Positions 34,326 through 45,390 of a stretch of 64,000 nt of DNA are shown here, piece after piece. The notes beneath the pieces were generated by a model that was not told the DNA's origin, searched no databases, and saw only the letters and a list, made by a program, of their open reading frames with translations. This stretch comes from Canna indica. Lineage: Eukaryota; Streptophyta; Magnoliopsida; Zingiberales; Cannaceae. Within the stretch, counting starts at the first letter, position 1. Each line of letters starts with the position of its first letter. The position numbers and the translations under genes are program-made. Location: positions 48,910,001 to 48,974,000 of the forward strand of contig CP136891.1 of assembly GCA_034359265.1 (NCBI GenBank). Reading direction: 5' to 3'.

Positions 34326-34330
34326 ATCTC

Positions 34331-36640
34331 AATCCAGAATTTCTACAATCATTAGCATCTTGTCCTGCTTTTAGTTAAATCGGCTATTTCAGGTTTTAGT
34401 AGAGGAGCAACTCAACTACAAACAACAACTCTGAAATTAATTGCCAGATCGCTGATTAGTTCAAGATCTTTCTCCAATATGTAGACAAGTCTATTTCCAG
34501 CTATTATTAGTGCGAATGAAATATCATCGGAACCTGCTAAGTCTCTACAATGATGAAGCTCATGATCAATACCTCCAGCATGTCTGGCATTCTACTTTCT
34601 AGTGTCAGGTAATAAGACACTAGAAGCTCTTTTCTCATTAGCGTTATCGACAAAATCATAATCAGATTTCTTCTTCAATTTCAATGTTCCATCTCTATTG
34701 TCTGCTGACTTTATTCCATATTTTGCTTTTGCATTAGACAAAAGGATCTACATTCATTTTCTGAAGTGTCATCTATGATAATTTGCTGCATATCACAAGT
34801 TAAAAGTCAGCATGTGAGACCTATTGAGATTGCAGTTTCCTATTTATCTCCAATAAGAACCCAGACCTTGATTCCTTCTTGCCGAAGAGATTCTATAGCT
34901 TCAGGTACACCAACTTGCAATTTATTCCCAATAGCAGTAGCCCAAGAAGAATTAGATTCTGCTCTATTAGAGCTGCTACTTGACATAGCTTTATTGATCT
35001 CTCAGTTAATAATGAAGTACTGTCCTCTTCATATCTAGTCTGCCATTCCTCAAACTCCGCAACATTTAAATCCCTTGCAGCAATTACAAGACTACGAAGA
35101 CCCTATGATAAATAATCAGTTAAATAGTTCTTTCTCTTTTTTATCTTTTTTTTGCTTGTCTTACTTTGGCATTCTTAAAATCCTTCATATCTAGAATACT
35201 GAGCATTGAGTTGTCAGCACCATTGACAAGAACTTCCACAGAATTATTAGGAAATCTAATGACAACTGATATTCTTTTTCGGACACTGTTAAATTTATGA
35301 AGACCAAGTACATCTAACCTCGCCTCGTTGCCATTGACATTAACAACCACATGGCCAGTTGTTCTCTCTAGAGGAGGGTTATATCCAGCAGTTGCAATAA
35401 CTAAAGCTTGCCATTAGGTGATTCACTTTGATAATCAATTGCTCCAGCCTCTACCATACTGTTGGGGGAAATTAGGAGATGAACCCTTTTCTCTTTTTTT
35501 TCTCTTTTTTTTTTAACATAGGGATGACGGTGTTACAAGCAGGCATAATGAGAAAAAAAAATCATGAGCAGCACTTGTTTCCTCTCCTTCTATACCTCTC
35601 TGGAGGAGTGCAAGTAATTTAGGTTGTATATTTAGTTCTTCAGTAATCGTTTCATGTGTATCCAATTATTTTGACACAAAAGGTTGCCATAATCCTTCCC
35701 ATATGCACTGGCTCTTCTAAGCTCCAATTTGTTCTAAGTTAATGTACCAGTCCTATCTGAAACATGTATCGTATTTGTCATAGATCCTCATTTATATTCA
35801 AGGATCTACACTGAAACCTTGCATTTGAACTATTATCATACATATGTCTATCCTTAATCATGAAGAGTGACTAACCCAATCGAACCAGCTCCATTATGAT
35901 GTATGGAGATATAGGAATCATGATTGGAACACAATTACATAGCTCAAAAATGAGAAGAATACCTCCATTTGGAGCCCATAATATTTAAAATCTTCACCAT
36001 TTTCACAATTATTTGTAAGATACTTCCTCCTGTAATAGGGCAGTGTAACAGGCCACTGCTTATGGCGTTCTAGCCATAGTCCCATTCCAGTTGCTACAAC
36101 TGCACACACGACAAAGAGGACAACTGAAAGCCAAAGGGTCTCTCTATTCATGTAGCTTTCCAATATGCTCCTTATTGAAGGTGACACTGAGGTGTTCAAC
36201 ATTACTTTTGTTTCCTGTCCAGCATATACCATAACCCCAATGACCCATTCTATATATATATATATATATTCTGCAACCTCGTAGAACAATGTTGGTATGA
36301 CCAAGAGGAATTCTCTGCCGATTGAATTCTATATTTGCTGTGAATTCATAAATGTTCCCATTAGGTTGCTCATATCTTATTAGACCTGTAAATTTTCCTT
36401 CCTAAACCATGAAAGCAGTTTCTTGTCGAGCATATCTTGTCCTTAAATTTGATTCAACATCTAAATTCATGGGCTGAGTATATGCTATTCCATTTGGATC
36501 ACTAGTACGCAATAAAACCATATCACACAATCTGGCCTCATCAGCATTTATTTTCACCACCTCTCCCACACATTTTTTTCGAAAATTTCAAATCTCTTCC
36601 TCACCTCCCCTTGGTTGTGTAATCAGCCTCCTCTAATATT
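34331..36640 (-). pseudogene. P4-type ATPase (ALA1-like phospholipid flippase) fragment
   Basis: The minus strand encodes pieces in order of a plant P4-ATPase. GEVVKINADEARLCDMVLL and TSDPNGIAY (about 36560-36480) are the actuator domain. Then come ESNLRTRYARQET and GKFTGLIRYEQPNGNIYEF, VYAGQETKVMLN with two hydrophobic membrane segments (36235-35918), the nucleotide-binding domain (GLHKFNSVRKRISVVIRFPN, VLVNGADNSM; 35350-35141), LVIAARDLNVAEFEEWQTRY (about 35090-35030), and LALIIAGNRLVYILEKDLE-like and VAPLLKPEIADL segments near 34540-34370. It stops in the phosphorylation/P domain just where the Tekay-type element begins. Intact enzymes flip phospholipids between membrane leaflets. Many stops and indels and the lack of both termini show it is a captured or stranded fragment. 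Confidence 0.85.
36469..36640. repeat. Left copy of a ~175-bp direct repeat flanking the solo LTR
   Basis: 172 bp from ATGGGCTGAGTATATG to CCTCTAATATT, ending exactly where the LTR begins (TGTACG at 36641). It covers the P4-ATPase actuator exon. It matches 38914-39090 at about 90% or better by eye. Confidence 0.92.
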
Positions 36641-38913
36641 TGTACGTATATCCCAGATATTTAAATTTATTATTTTTCCTTTAATGAGTATTTGTCAGCC
36701 TAGCGGACTAGTTCGTGGTCGAGTCGAGTTGACTCATGGTCCGGAGCAAGCTTACGAGCTTGGGTAAGTAGAATATAAATTTATGAATTTATGAATTTAT
36801 GAATTTTTTAGGCTTGGGTGGTTGAGAGTATTTAATTTGGTGTTGTGTGTGCATAATTGTTAATTATGTTAATATGGGTATTTAATTAATTGTTTGTGAT
36901 TTATTAGAATGAGACTAATTAAATTATTTAAGTCTATCGAGTTAGCGGATTTTGGTTTTGGCTTAAGGTGGATGCGGGTTGTGAATTAATGGTTTAAGGG
37001 GTTAGGGTTGAGGAGGGTGTATAAAATATAATTTGATGGCTCGGTATTTATGCCTTGTTCTTGGATTTTCTTCGAGTTCTTGCCATGTTTTCTTAATGTA
37101 CAAATCATGATTTATTCTTCCAATTTGGTTTCTTGATTTGTGGATTGCATGCTTAGGATTAGATATGTGATTTTGGGTAGAAATCATGTGGTAGGATTAA
37201 AATCTTGATAATGACTAATTATGGATTCTTGAGAAGGTGGTTCTTGATCCTAATGCTTGACTCTTGATTTAAGTGTATGAGTGCTTGTTAATCTTGGTTA
37301 AAAGTATGATTTCTGTGAATTAATTCCTGAGATTAGTATTTTGTCCTAATAGTAATTTAGGGATTAATTTCTCTTAATTTTCGGATTTAATTATATAAGC
37401 ATGCTGAAATTGCATGTTTGCTGGAATTGTATGCTGAGATGATGAATCTGTGCTGAAATTAATTTATTTGCTTTGATGAGTGTGTATGTGTGAATATAGT
37501 CGTGTAACCTATCGTTTTGACCAGAAAATATAGTTTGGAAACATAGGACACACTTTGGAGGCTAAATTCGGATCAGACACAGAAGTTCTGGGCAGAACAG
37601 TAACCTAAAACAAAACCCTAATTGAGATGATCTAAATTTTAATTATATAATTAAAATTGGATTAAGGGTGAGAATAATCTGTTATGAACCAACTTATACG
37701 GTATTCATGAAATAAAACCACACGGGTTCATGACATTACAGGGCTAAGGGATAGGGGTCGGGTTTGGAGTGTTAAGACGCTTCATAATGAGGACACCCCT
37801 AGGGCACCGTAGGAGAATCTTGACTTAGGTCTTGATGCGCCATATCCTTGGGAATGGCGGAGCAGCTCTATTAGGAGCCGGGGTTCGGGCTACGCCCGGA
37901 TGGTTGGACGCCAAAATTCCCAACCTGTAGGATAAGTTCGGAGGGCCTTTCCCGAATATCCTAGTATGTGTTGTTGCCTTCGGCATTGTGGGCTTTGGCC
38001 CGATACACTTCCCTAGTATGTGTTGTTGCCTTTGGCATGGTGGGCGTTGGCCTGATGCACTTCCCAAGTATGTGTTGTTGTCTTCGGCATGGTGGGTTTC
38101 GGCCCGATGCACTTTCCTAGTATGTGTTATTGCCTTTGGCATGGTGGGCTTCGGTCCGATGCACTTCCCTAGTATGTGTTGTTGCCTTCGGCATGGTGGG
38201 TTTCGGCCCGATGCACTTTCCTTGTATGTGTTGTTACCTTCGGCATGGTGGGTTTGGCCCGATGCATGTTTTGTTGGTGATGTTGCCTTCAGGCATGGTA
38301 GGGCTTTGGCATGATGCACCCTTGTGAGAGTTAGATGTCGTGGCCATGGGTGGCCTGTGGCCTAGTAGCTAGTCACACTTTTGTGATGTGGTTTCTTTTT
38401 TGGATTAGAATTTATTTATGTTATCTCTGTGTTTATTTATGAGGGTGGGTAAAATCGCTCGCTGAGTTTTTTGAACTCACCCGTTGTCGTGTGATTTCTG
38501 TTTTGCAAAGCCTGACCGGTGAGGTGAGTTGGATGCACTTGGAGTTGCTGGAGGGCAGAGGAGCCGCTGGATCTCATAGTAGTCCTAGTTATGGTCGCAG
38601 TCGAGTCTTGTTGGTAGTTGTCATGCACTTGTATTAACTTGATTTGGAGTTGCAGCCTTAAGGGCATTTATGTTATATATTTCAAGTTTTATTTGACTGA
38701 ACTTTTAAGCTGTTGAACCTAATCATATTTTCACATTTTCTTTACTTCTGAGTTATTAATCTAAACTTGGTATTGGTTTGCTTTTCCTTTAAAAATAAAA
38801 CTTGTCATTTTCTTTCCGCTATATTATTTGTTTTGGCATGTGCATGGGTTAGGCTTCGGGGAATAGGCATGTATACCCTGGCCGGTCACGTGACCTTGAG
38901 TTGGGGCGTGACA
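36641..38913 (+). mobile_element. Solo LTR of a Gypsy element, 2,273 bp
   Basis: Starts TGTACGTATATCCC, ends GTTGGGGCGTGACA, and lies in plus orientation. No internal region or second LTR is present. It contains a 52-bp tandem array (37962-38310). Instead of a 5-bp target duplication it has about 175-bp direct repeats at both exact ends. Confidence 0.85.
37962..38310. repeat. 52-bp tandem repeat, about 6 copies, inside the solo LTR
   Basis: TAGTATGTG or a variant recurs at 37962, 38014, 38066, 38118, 38170 and 38222, an exact 52-bp period. Each unit carries TTGCCTTCGGCATGGTGGG and GGCCCGATGCAC. Because 52 is not a multiple of 3, long open frames on both strands here (up to 164 codons) are repeat artefacts. 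Confidence 0.95.
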
Positions 38914-39090
38914 ATGGGCTGAATGTATGCTATCCCATTTGGATCACTAGTACGCAATAAAACCATATCACACAATCTGGCCTCATCAGCATTTATTTTC
39001 ACCACCTCTCCCACAGATTTTTTTTTTTTGAAAATTTCAGAATCTCTTCCTCACCTCCCCTGGGTTGTCTAATCAGCCTCCTCTAATATT
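38914..39090. repeat. Right copy of the ~175-bp direct repeat
   Basis: 177 bp, starting ATGGGCTGAATGTATG directly after the LTR end and closing with CCTCTAATATT. The length difference comes mainly from a poly-T run. Confidence 0.92.
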
Positions 39091-39498
39091 TATTATTTAT
39101 TTTATAACTTAAGTTAGCCCTTGTCTTCATCAAATCACATACAAACTAGTTTCCGAACCAAGGCCTCGAGTTGAACCACTCTGGGTCATGCTCAACCCTG
39201 GCCACCCATGATTATAGCCCCGGCCTTAGCCTTGGAGTTCTGCGGAATTACTACCGTTGTCGCTCAGCGCAGCATTGTGAGTCTCCATCATACTTGCATA
39301 AAAAAAAATTCACCATTAATATCAAATAACTTATTCAACTGTAATTTAAATTACTAACCGCATGGTGCGCTGAGTGCAATCGTGGTTGCTTGATCTCGTA
39401 GCATAACGATATTGTATGTCGACATGCTAGCTATGCCTCATACGGTACCCAGATACTAGTCGTAGTCAAGACCTAACCTGAAGATCTGATACCAACTT
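39091..39498 (-). other. 5' leader of the 20.8-kb Gypsy element with primer-binding site
   Basis: Non-coding. Ends with the complement of a tRNA-Met-type primer-binding site (AGATCTGATACCA, about 39482-39494) next to the 5' LTR. The stretch from 39261 is homologous to the leader of the Tekay-type element. Confidence 0.75.
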
Positions 39499-42057
39499 TG
39501 TCATGCCCCAACTCAAGGTCGCGTGACCGGCCAGGGTATGTGTCGATACCCCGAAGCCTACCACATGCACTAAACAGTAACACCGAAATATACCACACAT
39601 CAAGAAAAAAAACACGAATAAAAGAAACAATGACGCCAATCTTTATTAAAAGTCAAAATAGTTTTTAAAGAGTTTAGTTTCACAGGGGAAATCCAAACTT
39701 TCACAAGAACATCTCAAGTTTTAAAACAACATATGTTCTCAAAAGTAAACAACCGAACAGTGCATGTGTAACAACTCTAACAACACGACTACGACTACAT
39801 GGCCGCCTGCTACGAGATCTGCACCACCACCTATCCTCTAGCCGCACCACGCCATCAAGCCGTACCTCACTGGTCAGACTCTGCAAAAAATAAAATAATA
39901 AACCGTGAGTTCATGAGGAACTCAGTGAGCGGTTCTTCCGAATCTCCACTTAAATCCCCGGCAAGGTAACATATATATATAACGGTATGATACAAGTAAG
40001 GAATTTAGGCTAATCACACCATGACAACTAACCAGTCTGCCAAGTCATATAAGTAAGTAAACCAGCCTCCTCGGCCCTTACCAAACTCAATATGACTCGG
40101 CCACTATGGGCCTAAACCTATGTAGGAGGTTCGACCATGCTGGACTTCCCCTTCCACAAAACCAGGCCACACCGGCCTCCACAACCACATCAATAATGCA
40201 TATATTATTTAAAACAATTAAATCACCGGGTCCGTCGACTAGGATGGCCAACCAGTCTTAGGAACCCTCCGGGTTAGGGATAGCTAGTCCCACCCAACTC
40301 GGGTCTATCGTCAGCGTGGCTCACTGACAAAATCTCAAGACCCTCCGCCACTCGGGTGTAACACCTAGCAGGCCCGTTGGTGCAATCTCAAGACCCTAAT
40401 CACCGCTGAGTTGAGTAGTAGTTGTTCGGCTATTAGTACTCCTTAGTAGACCATCTCAAGCACAATATACAACCAAGATATCCTACCAATTATTAAGCAC
40501 CTTTCCGGGCTTCCGCCCGTACCAGGCCCCTTTCCGGGCCCTTTCAATTCAAAACAAGTGTTAGATTCCTATAGGAGCGAACACCTGATGTCTCTAGGTA
40601 AATATATTCATACATATAGTTTTTAGAAATTCTAAGTCGTCAACTAGAGGGTTACCCCTCACACTTAAGCCCACAAAAGCAGGAAAACAAGTCCATGTTT
40701 GCGCCCATGTCTTCCTATTGTCACATACTAAAGGTCTCTATTGAACTGACGTGTCATCGACATTCTAAATTGCCGAAATTTAATTAATCACACAATATAA
40801 TTTATGGGTAACTTCCACAACAAACTTACCACAATTTTCTACATAATCACATCAATTAAATAATGAATTTTTGCAATTAAAAATATAATTCCTTAAATCC
40901 TGATTTTTAATATGTGTAAAATCACGAATTTTTCAGCACCTCTAACATGTATAAAAACCAGATTTTTTTTTTTTTAAATCAGCAACTTGCTACAGATAGT
41001 GAAGATGAGCCAGCAAAAAATATGCTTCCAATGTTGTGAAGTGTTTAACGTATGGTACCCCTGAGGAACGTCAACTATTGATAAGTGAGATGCAATTCTA
41101 TCACAGCTAACAGCAAAAGGTAAAATAGACTTGTCAAATTAATCCATTTATCATAGTCCTTATCAATAAGCATCTTCCATGGACACAACCAGTTTGCTGG
41201 AATTTAAAATGATGGCCATATGGTCCCAATTTAATTGCTATAGGCGGAGGAATCAACATCCTCAACCATCAATAAACCATACAAATCCACTATTGGTCCA
41301 TACATTACTTACACATCTGCTAAAATAGAATTGAAGCATGGAAGAAAAATAAAATCCAAATCACGTCGACAGAATAATCACAGTAAAACATACGTCCTTA
41401 GATCCGCTCAACCAGCCAAATTGAACGGCTACCCATATGCTAGATGTCCAATTAACACAAGTAGCGGAAATTTTCTTCTCTTCGATGTATCAATCAGACG
41501 AGCGGAAATCAATATTAATCGGACAGAGAGGAAAAAGGGCAGAGGAATCCTATATGATTTGGTTCTAAAATCCACTCACATAATGGAGGAAATGGAAAGA
41601 GAAGAAGGACGACTCGGATCTATGACGATTGTGTCCGGCGAAACTCTTGAAATCCCGGCCAGTCTGCTCGCTTCTCCTCCAAACGCCGCCCTCTGCTCGC
41701 GTGCTGTGCGGCGCCTAGTAGCACAGCTGGGTATTAAATTTGGGGTCCAATTTTGAGCACCAAATTACCCTTTTTAACCCCCTCCTCCACTTAACTCTAC
41801 TTAACCAATCCGGTAAAAAATCAATTTAACTCCGATTCGAGGTCCGACCGAACCATTGGACTCGTCTTGAAGTCTACTATCACTATAACATGCCAAAATG
41901 CTTAAAATCTAATTATAAAAATTTCTCGCAATTTTCTACGTCAAGAATTTATCCGATTTTATCCCGAAAAATTTCATTAACCTGCTTTTAGCTTAAGTCC
42001 ACGTTCTCATGTTGAAATAAAACCATAATAAATTTAATCAAACTTTTGATTATAACA
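39499..42057 (-). repeat. 5' LTR of the 20.8-kb Gypsy element
   Basis: 2,559 bp, TGTCATGCCCCAACTC to TTATAACA. It carries the same antisense 141-codon frame (41331-41756) as the other LTR. Confidence 0.92.
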
Positions 42058-42062
42058 TCTAA

Positions 42063-42837
42063 TGACACTACAAAAAAAAAGTTATTTCATATTGAATGAG
42101 CTATGAGCATGAGAAGTGACTAGCTCGATAAATTAACTTAAGACACTCTTTACTGTAATGGTAATTTTATTATTCACTTTATTATTCCAAGCTAAGAAGC
42201 ACAAATAAAAAATAAGTGAAATATGATATCAGGATACATATTATATCGGGATACTGATATATCAGGATGCAAGATTTTTCAAGGGGAATTAAGAAGCAGT
42301 TAATAATTTCATGAGATTATGATTTGATCATGAATCATGAAGCTCCTGAGATACTAATATCATGATATTATGATCGGATCATGAATCATGATGGATACAT
42401 ACACCAGCAGAAAGATACATGCATAAGGCTTATTTAATTTAGTAGATTCCCAAGATCTCACAAGCATTAGTTTGCATGTGAACCTCAATCTACTTGTATA
42501 ATTTTATATGTATTTGCTCCAGATATGAATAATATGCTGATCATCAATCTACTTGTTCCATATATGAATAATATACTGATCAATTATGACACTCTGTATG
42601 TACACTCTGTATGTACATGAACAAAAAACAAACATAATATGACACTCTATATGTACTTAGAGTCAATTCCACCAAAGTTGTGATTAGACGCTCAATCTTA
42701 ACTTGCCAAAGATTAGGTATGCAATTCAGCTTAGATAAAATACTAAGAGTGATAGTTTTGATCGTACCTGGAAGTTGATCTTAATAATAAAAAAATCAGG
42801 CTCTGATATTATACTAAGAAATATATAATTAATTTTT
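42063..42837. other. Unassigned AT-rich sequence with palindromic repeats
   Basis: TATCAGGATAC-type motifs occur at about 42222-42275 and 42350-42375, along with the repeated phrase TATGATCATGAATCATGA. A short repeated CTCTGTATGTACA lies near 42593-42615. No gene. It is probably the other side of the element seen at 13.4 and 20 kb. Confidence 0.45.
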
Positions 42838-42839
42838 CT

Positions 42840-43247
42840 ATGAGCGACTGGCGCCAAACAGCTGCCAGTACTGTTTATGTGCAAGCACTTAAGGCTACTG
42901 AATCTCTCGGGCAACCAGCTGAAGGATTCATAAAGCCAGCAGCAGTAACCCAGAAATACTCTGAAGCGCTATTCAAGCAACTAAATACTATCATTCAGTT
43001 GACTGTAAAGATCAAGGAAGACCTTGATATTTTAAAGGCAGAAGTAAAAAGCCTAAAGGAAGCAAAAGCAAAAGATCTAGCCAACCCAAACGATCTAGCA
43101 AGCTCAATCGACTCCTTGACAAAAGATCTACAAAAACTACAGTTGGGAGAACCAGCCAAACAGACTGTTCCTAAGCTAAAGGGGCAACTGTACGTCTACA
43201 AAGATCCGAAGCAAATATTTGCTGCAGAACAAAATAAAGCAAGATGA
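42840..43247 (+). CDS. Badnavirus ORF2-like small protein (endogenous viral)
   Basis: 135 codons, open throughout. The middle is helical and charged (IKEDLDILKAEVKSLKEA), a likely coiled coil, and the C-terminus has a YVYKDP motif followed by basic residues, as in the virion-associated ORF2 products of badnaviruses. Its stop overlaps the next start in an ATGA arrangement at 43244-43247, the hallmark of leaky-scanning expression in this group. The usual upstream ORF1 and intergenic region are missing; the insertion seems to begin right at this start codon. Confidence 0.75.
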   Translation: MSDWRQTAASTVYVQALKATESLGQPAEGFIKPAAVTQKYSEALFKQLNTIIQLTVKIKEDLDILKAEVKSLKEAKAKDLANPNDLASSIDSLTKDLQKLQLGEPAKQTVPKLKGQLYVYKDPKQIFAAEQNKAR

Positions 43248-45390
43248 CTACAACAAGAACGGAGGTTATAGCACCCAGACCTTCCATTTCGAGCCAGAGC
43301 AACCAGCAACCCACCATCAATGACCAGATCAGAGGTTATCGATTAAGCAGTAGATTGCGTCATGAGGCACAAAGACGCCTAGCAACAAGACGCAACAGAA
43401 ACAGCTTTAGGCGAAGCCTAGAGTCACAGCTAAACCCGGAAGCTGAACTGACGATATCTGAGTATCAGAGAGCTCAACAGGTCCCTGCGGAAACACTTTA
43501 TCAAGCAGGATGGACTGAGCGACAACATAGGGTTTATCAACACTACTCAGATGAACGAATTCTCGTCACTGAGGGAGCACAAGTTGAGCTGCCATTCATT
43601 ACAGATCAGAGCTACAACTTGTTAACACAAGAAGGACTGCAGCATCTCCACATGGGGATGATCATGGTCAGGTTATAAACACTCCATAGGAGAAATGCAG
43701 GGGTTAATGCCCTAGTCCTACTAAGGGATACAAGATGGGCAGATGATCGAGCAGTCATAAGTTCGATGGAGATAGACCTGACAACAGGTGTGCAACTGGC
43801 ATATACTGCCCCAGACATAACCCTGAGTATTCACGACTTTAGAGAACATATCCAGTTAGTAATCCAAACTCACGGATACCACGGATGGCAAGGAGGTGAA
43901 AGCAACCTCCTATTATCAAGATCATTAATTGGGCGACTATCCAACAATAGACACACCAATTTTCGATACAACGTACAAAATGTAGCAGATCACCTAGCCA
44001 GCCGAGGAATTCGAGCAATTCCTGGCCAACCAAGAACAACATCAGGATTACAAGGGCGACAATGGGTAATACGACCTGCGATATTACCCAATATACAAAA
44101 TCCACAATCATCCAGCATTCAGACGAGGTCAGATGGAACACTAACGGTTCAATTTGCAGACTACACAATAGTTTCTAATGCAAATATAACAGCAGCTACT
44201 GCTGAAGATGACCTAGATATGGCACAAGAATTAGCCCTCATGATGACATGCGATTGGCCCGAAGAAGCCGACTGGGATGACGTCTACAATGAAGATGAAG
44301 ACGAGGACTTGGCTGTCCTCAGACAATTAATGTCTTTACAAATAGAGGAACCACCCCATAACGCAGCAGAAGATGATAACACTAATGACTTACCCAGATG
44401 GGATACGTCATACGAGTCTGAAGATAATCTGGACAATTTTGAAAATTCTGAAAATGGATGGAATCCATTTTTCTTTGATGAAAGCAACAACAACCCCCTT
44501 ATAATGGAGGACGACAATGACGAAGCCGTATATACAGCCGAAATGGATTATCCCATGATTCGTCAACTGGCAAAGAAAACCGCAGAAAAGAAGACTGAGT
44601 CAGCCTTTTCAACCGCGGAGTCTTCCTTCACCAGATTACCTAAAGAACCAATAATGAGGCCTGCACTGTACCCACCAGGCCCGACTTCAAGACCACCAAC
44701 AGGAACCAGTAACAATATACCAGTGATAAATACAAGAGTGAGTAACCTAAGGGGAGGGTACTCAAAACAACATAGCGAAAGGTATAATCTCCCTTCAGCA
44801 CAAGCAAATACTGGTGCAATATTAGTCCTACCAGAGCACTTGGGACAATATAGCGATGTGATCTCCAGATGGGAGTCAATTACACTGAATCTGATTAATG
44901 AGCGCAACTGGACGGACAATAAGTCAAAGATGTGCTACATTGAGAATTTATTGGGAGAAACAGAAAAGAAAACGTGGATACAGTGGAGAATGGCTTTCCC
45001 CACTGAATATGATGAGTTAACAAACATAGCAGATGATCCACAGAACATTCTATCCCAGATCCGAAGGATGTTCCTACTGGAGGACCCAGCAACCGGATCC
45101 ACGGAAGAACAAACTAGAGCCTATGAGGATCTAGAAAGATTAACCTGCCACAATGTGAAAGATTTGTTTAATTACATCAACGACTATAAGATCTTAGCAG
45201 CAAGATCAGGACGAATGTATGTCTCCCCGGAACTATCTGAGAAGTTCTTTCGGAAAATGCCCCTATCATTGGTAAAGAATTAGCATTTGCTGAAAAATAC
45301 CCTGGGAACACAGTAGGAATATTCCCCAGAATTCACTTCACTTACCAATACCTGGAGGAACAATGCAAAAAAGCCGCCTTCCAGCGAAGC
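43244..45390 (+). pseudogene. Pararetroviral polyprotein, movement-protein and coat-protein N part
   Basis: The frame opens at the ATGA overlap, is closed by TAA at 43676-43678, and continues in the same frame from 43679 to a TAG at 45281-45283. The first third is the movement-protein region (the segment SNLLLSRSLIGRLSNN lies in it). A strongly acidic stretch follows (about 44200-44560), then a coat-like region with MCYIENLLGETEKKTWIQW at about 44930. A frame change near 45260 leads into the next segment. The in-frame stop and the shift make it non-functional. Confidence 0.8.

Larger units (their letters stand above)
21209..42057 (-). mobile_element. Gypsy-type LTR element with gene capture and nested elements, TSD TCTAA
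   Basis: LTRs at 21209-24016 and 39499-42057 both run TGTCA...TATAACA, and a perfect TCTAA lies outside them (21204-21208 and 42058-42062). A primer-binding site (complement AGATCTGATACCA) at about 39482-39494 and a polypurine tract (AAGGGAGGAAGAT on the minus strand, 24017-24029) set the orientation as minus. No gag or pol of its own is visible. Its interior holds about 0.7 kb next to the 3' LTR, the Tekay-type element at 24690-34325, a P4-ATPase fragment, a solo LTR and a leader. It resembles a large non-autonomous (LARD-like) derivative. Confidence 0.9.

Noticed and set aside
37825..38319. Long open frames on both strands (164 and 108 codons)
   Set aside because: They are by-products of the 52-bp tandem repeat and of GC-rich composition, with no domain.
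42781..42800. GGCTCTGATATTATAC resembling a primer-binding-site complement
   Set aside because: Only partial match and no LTR next to it; probably chance or a degraded leftover.
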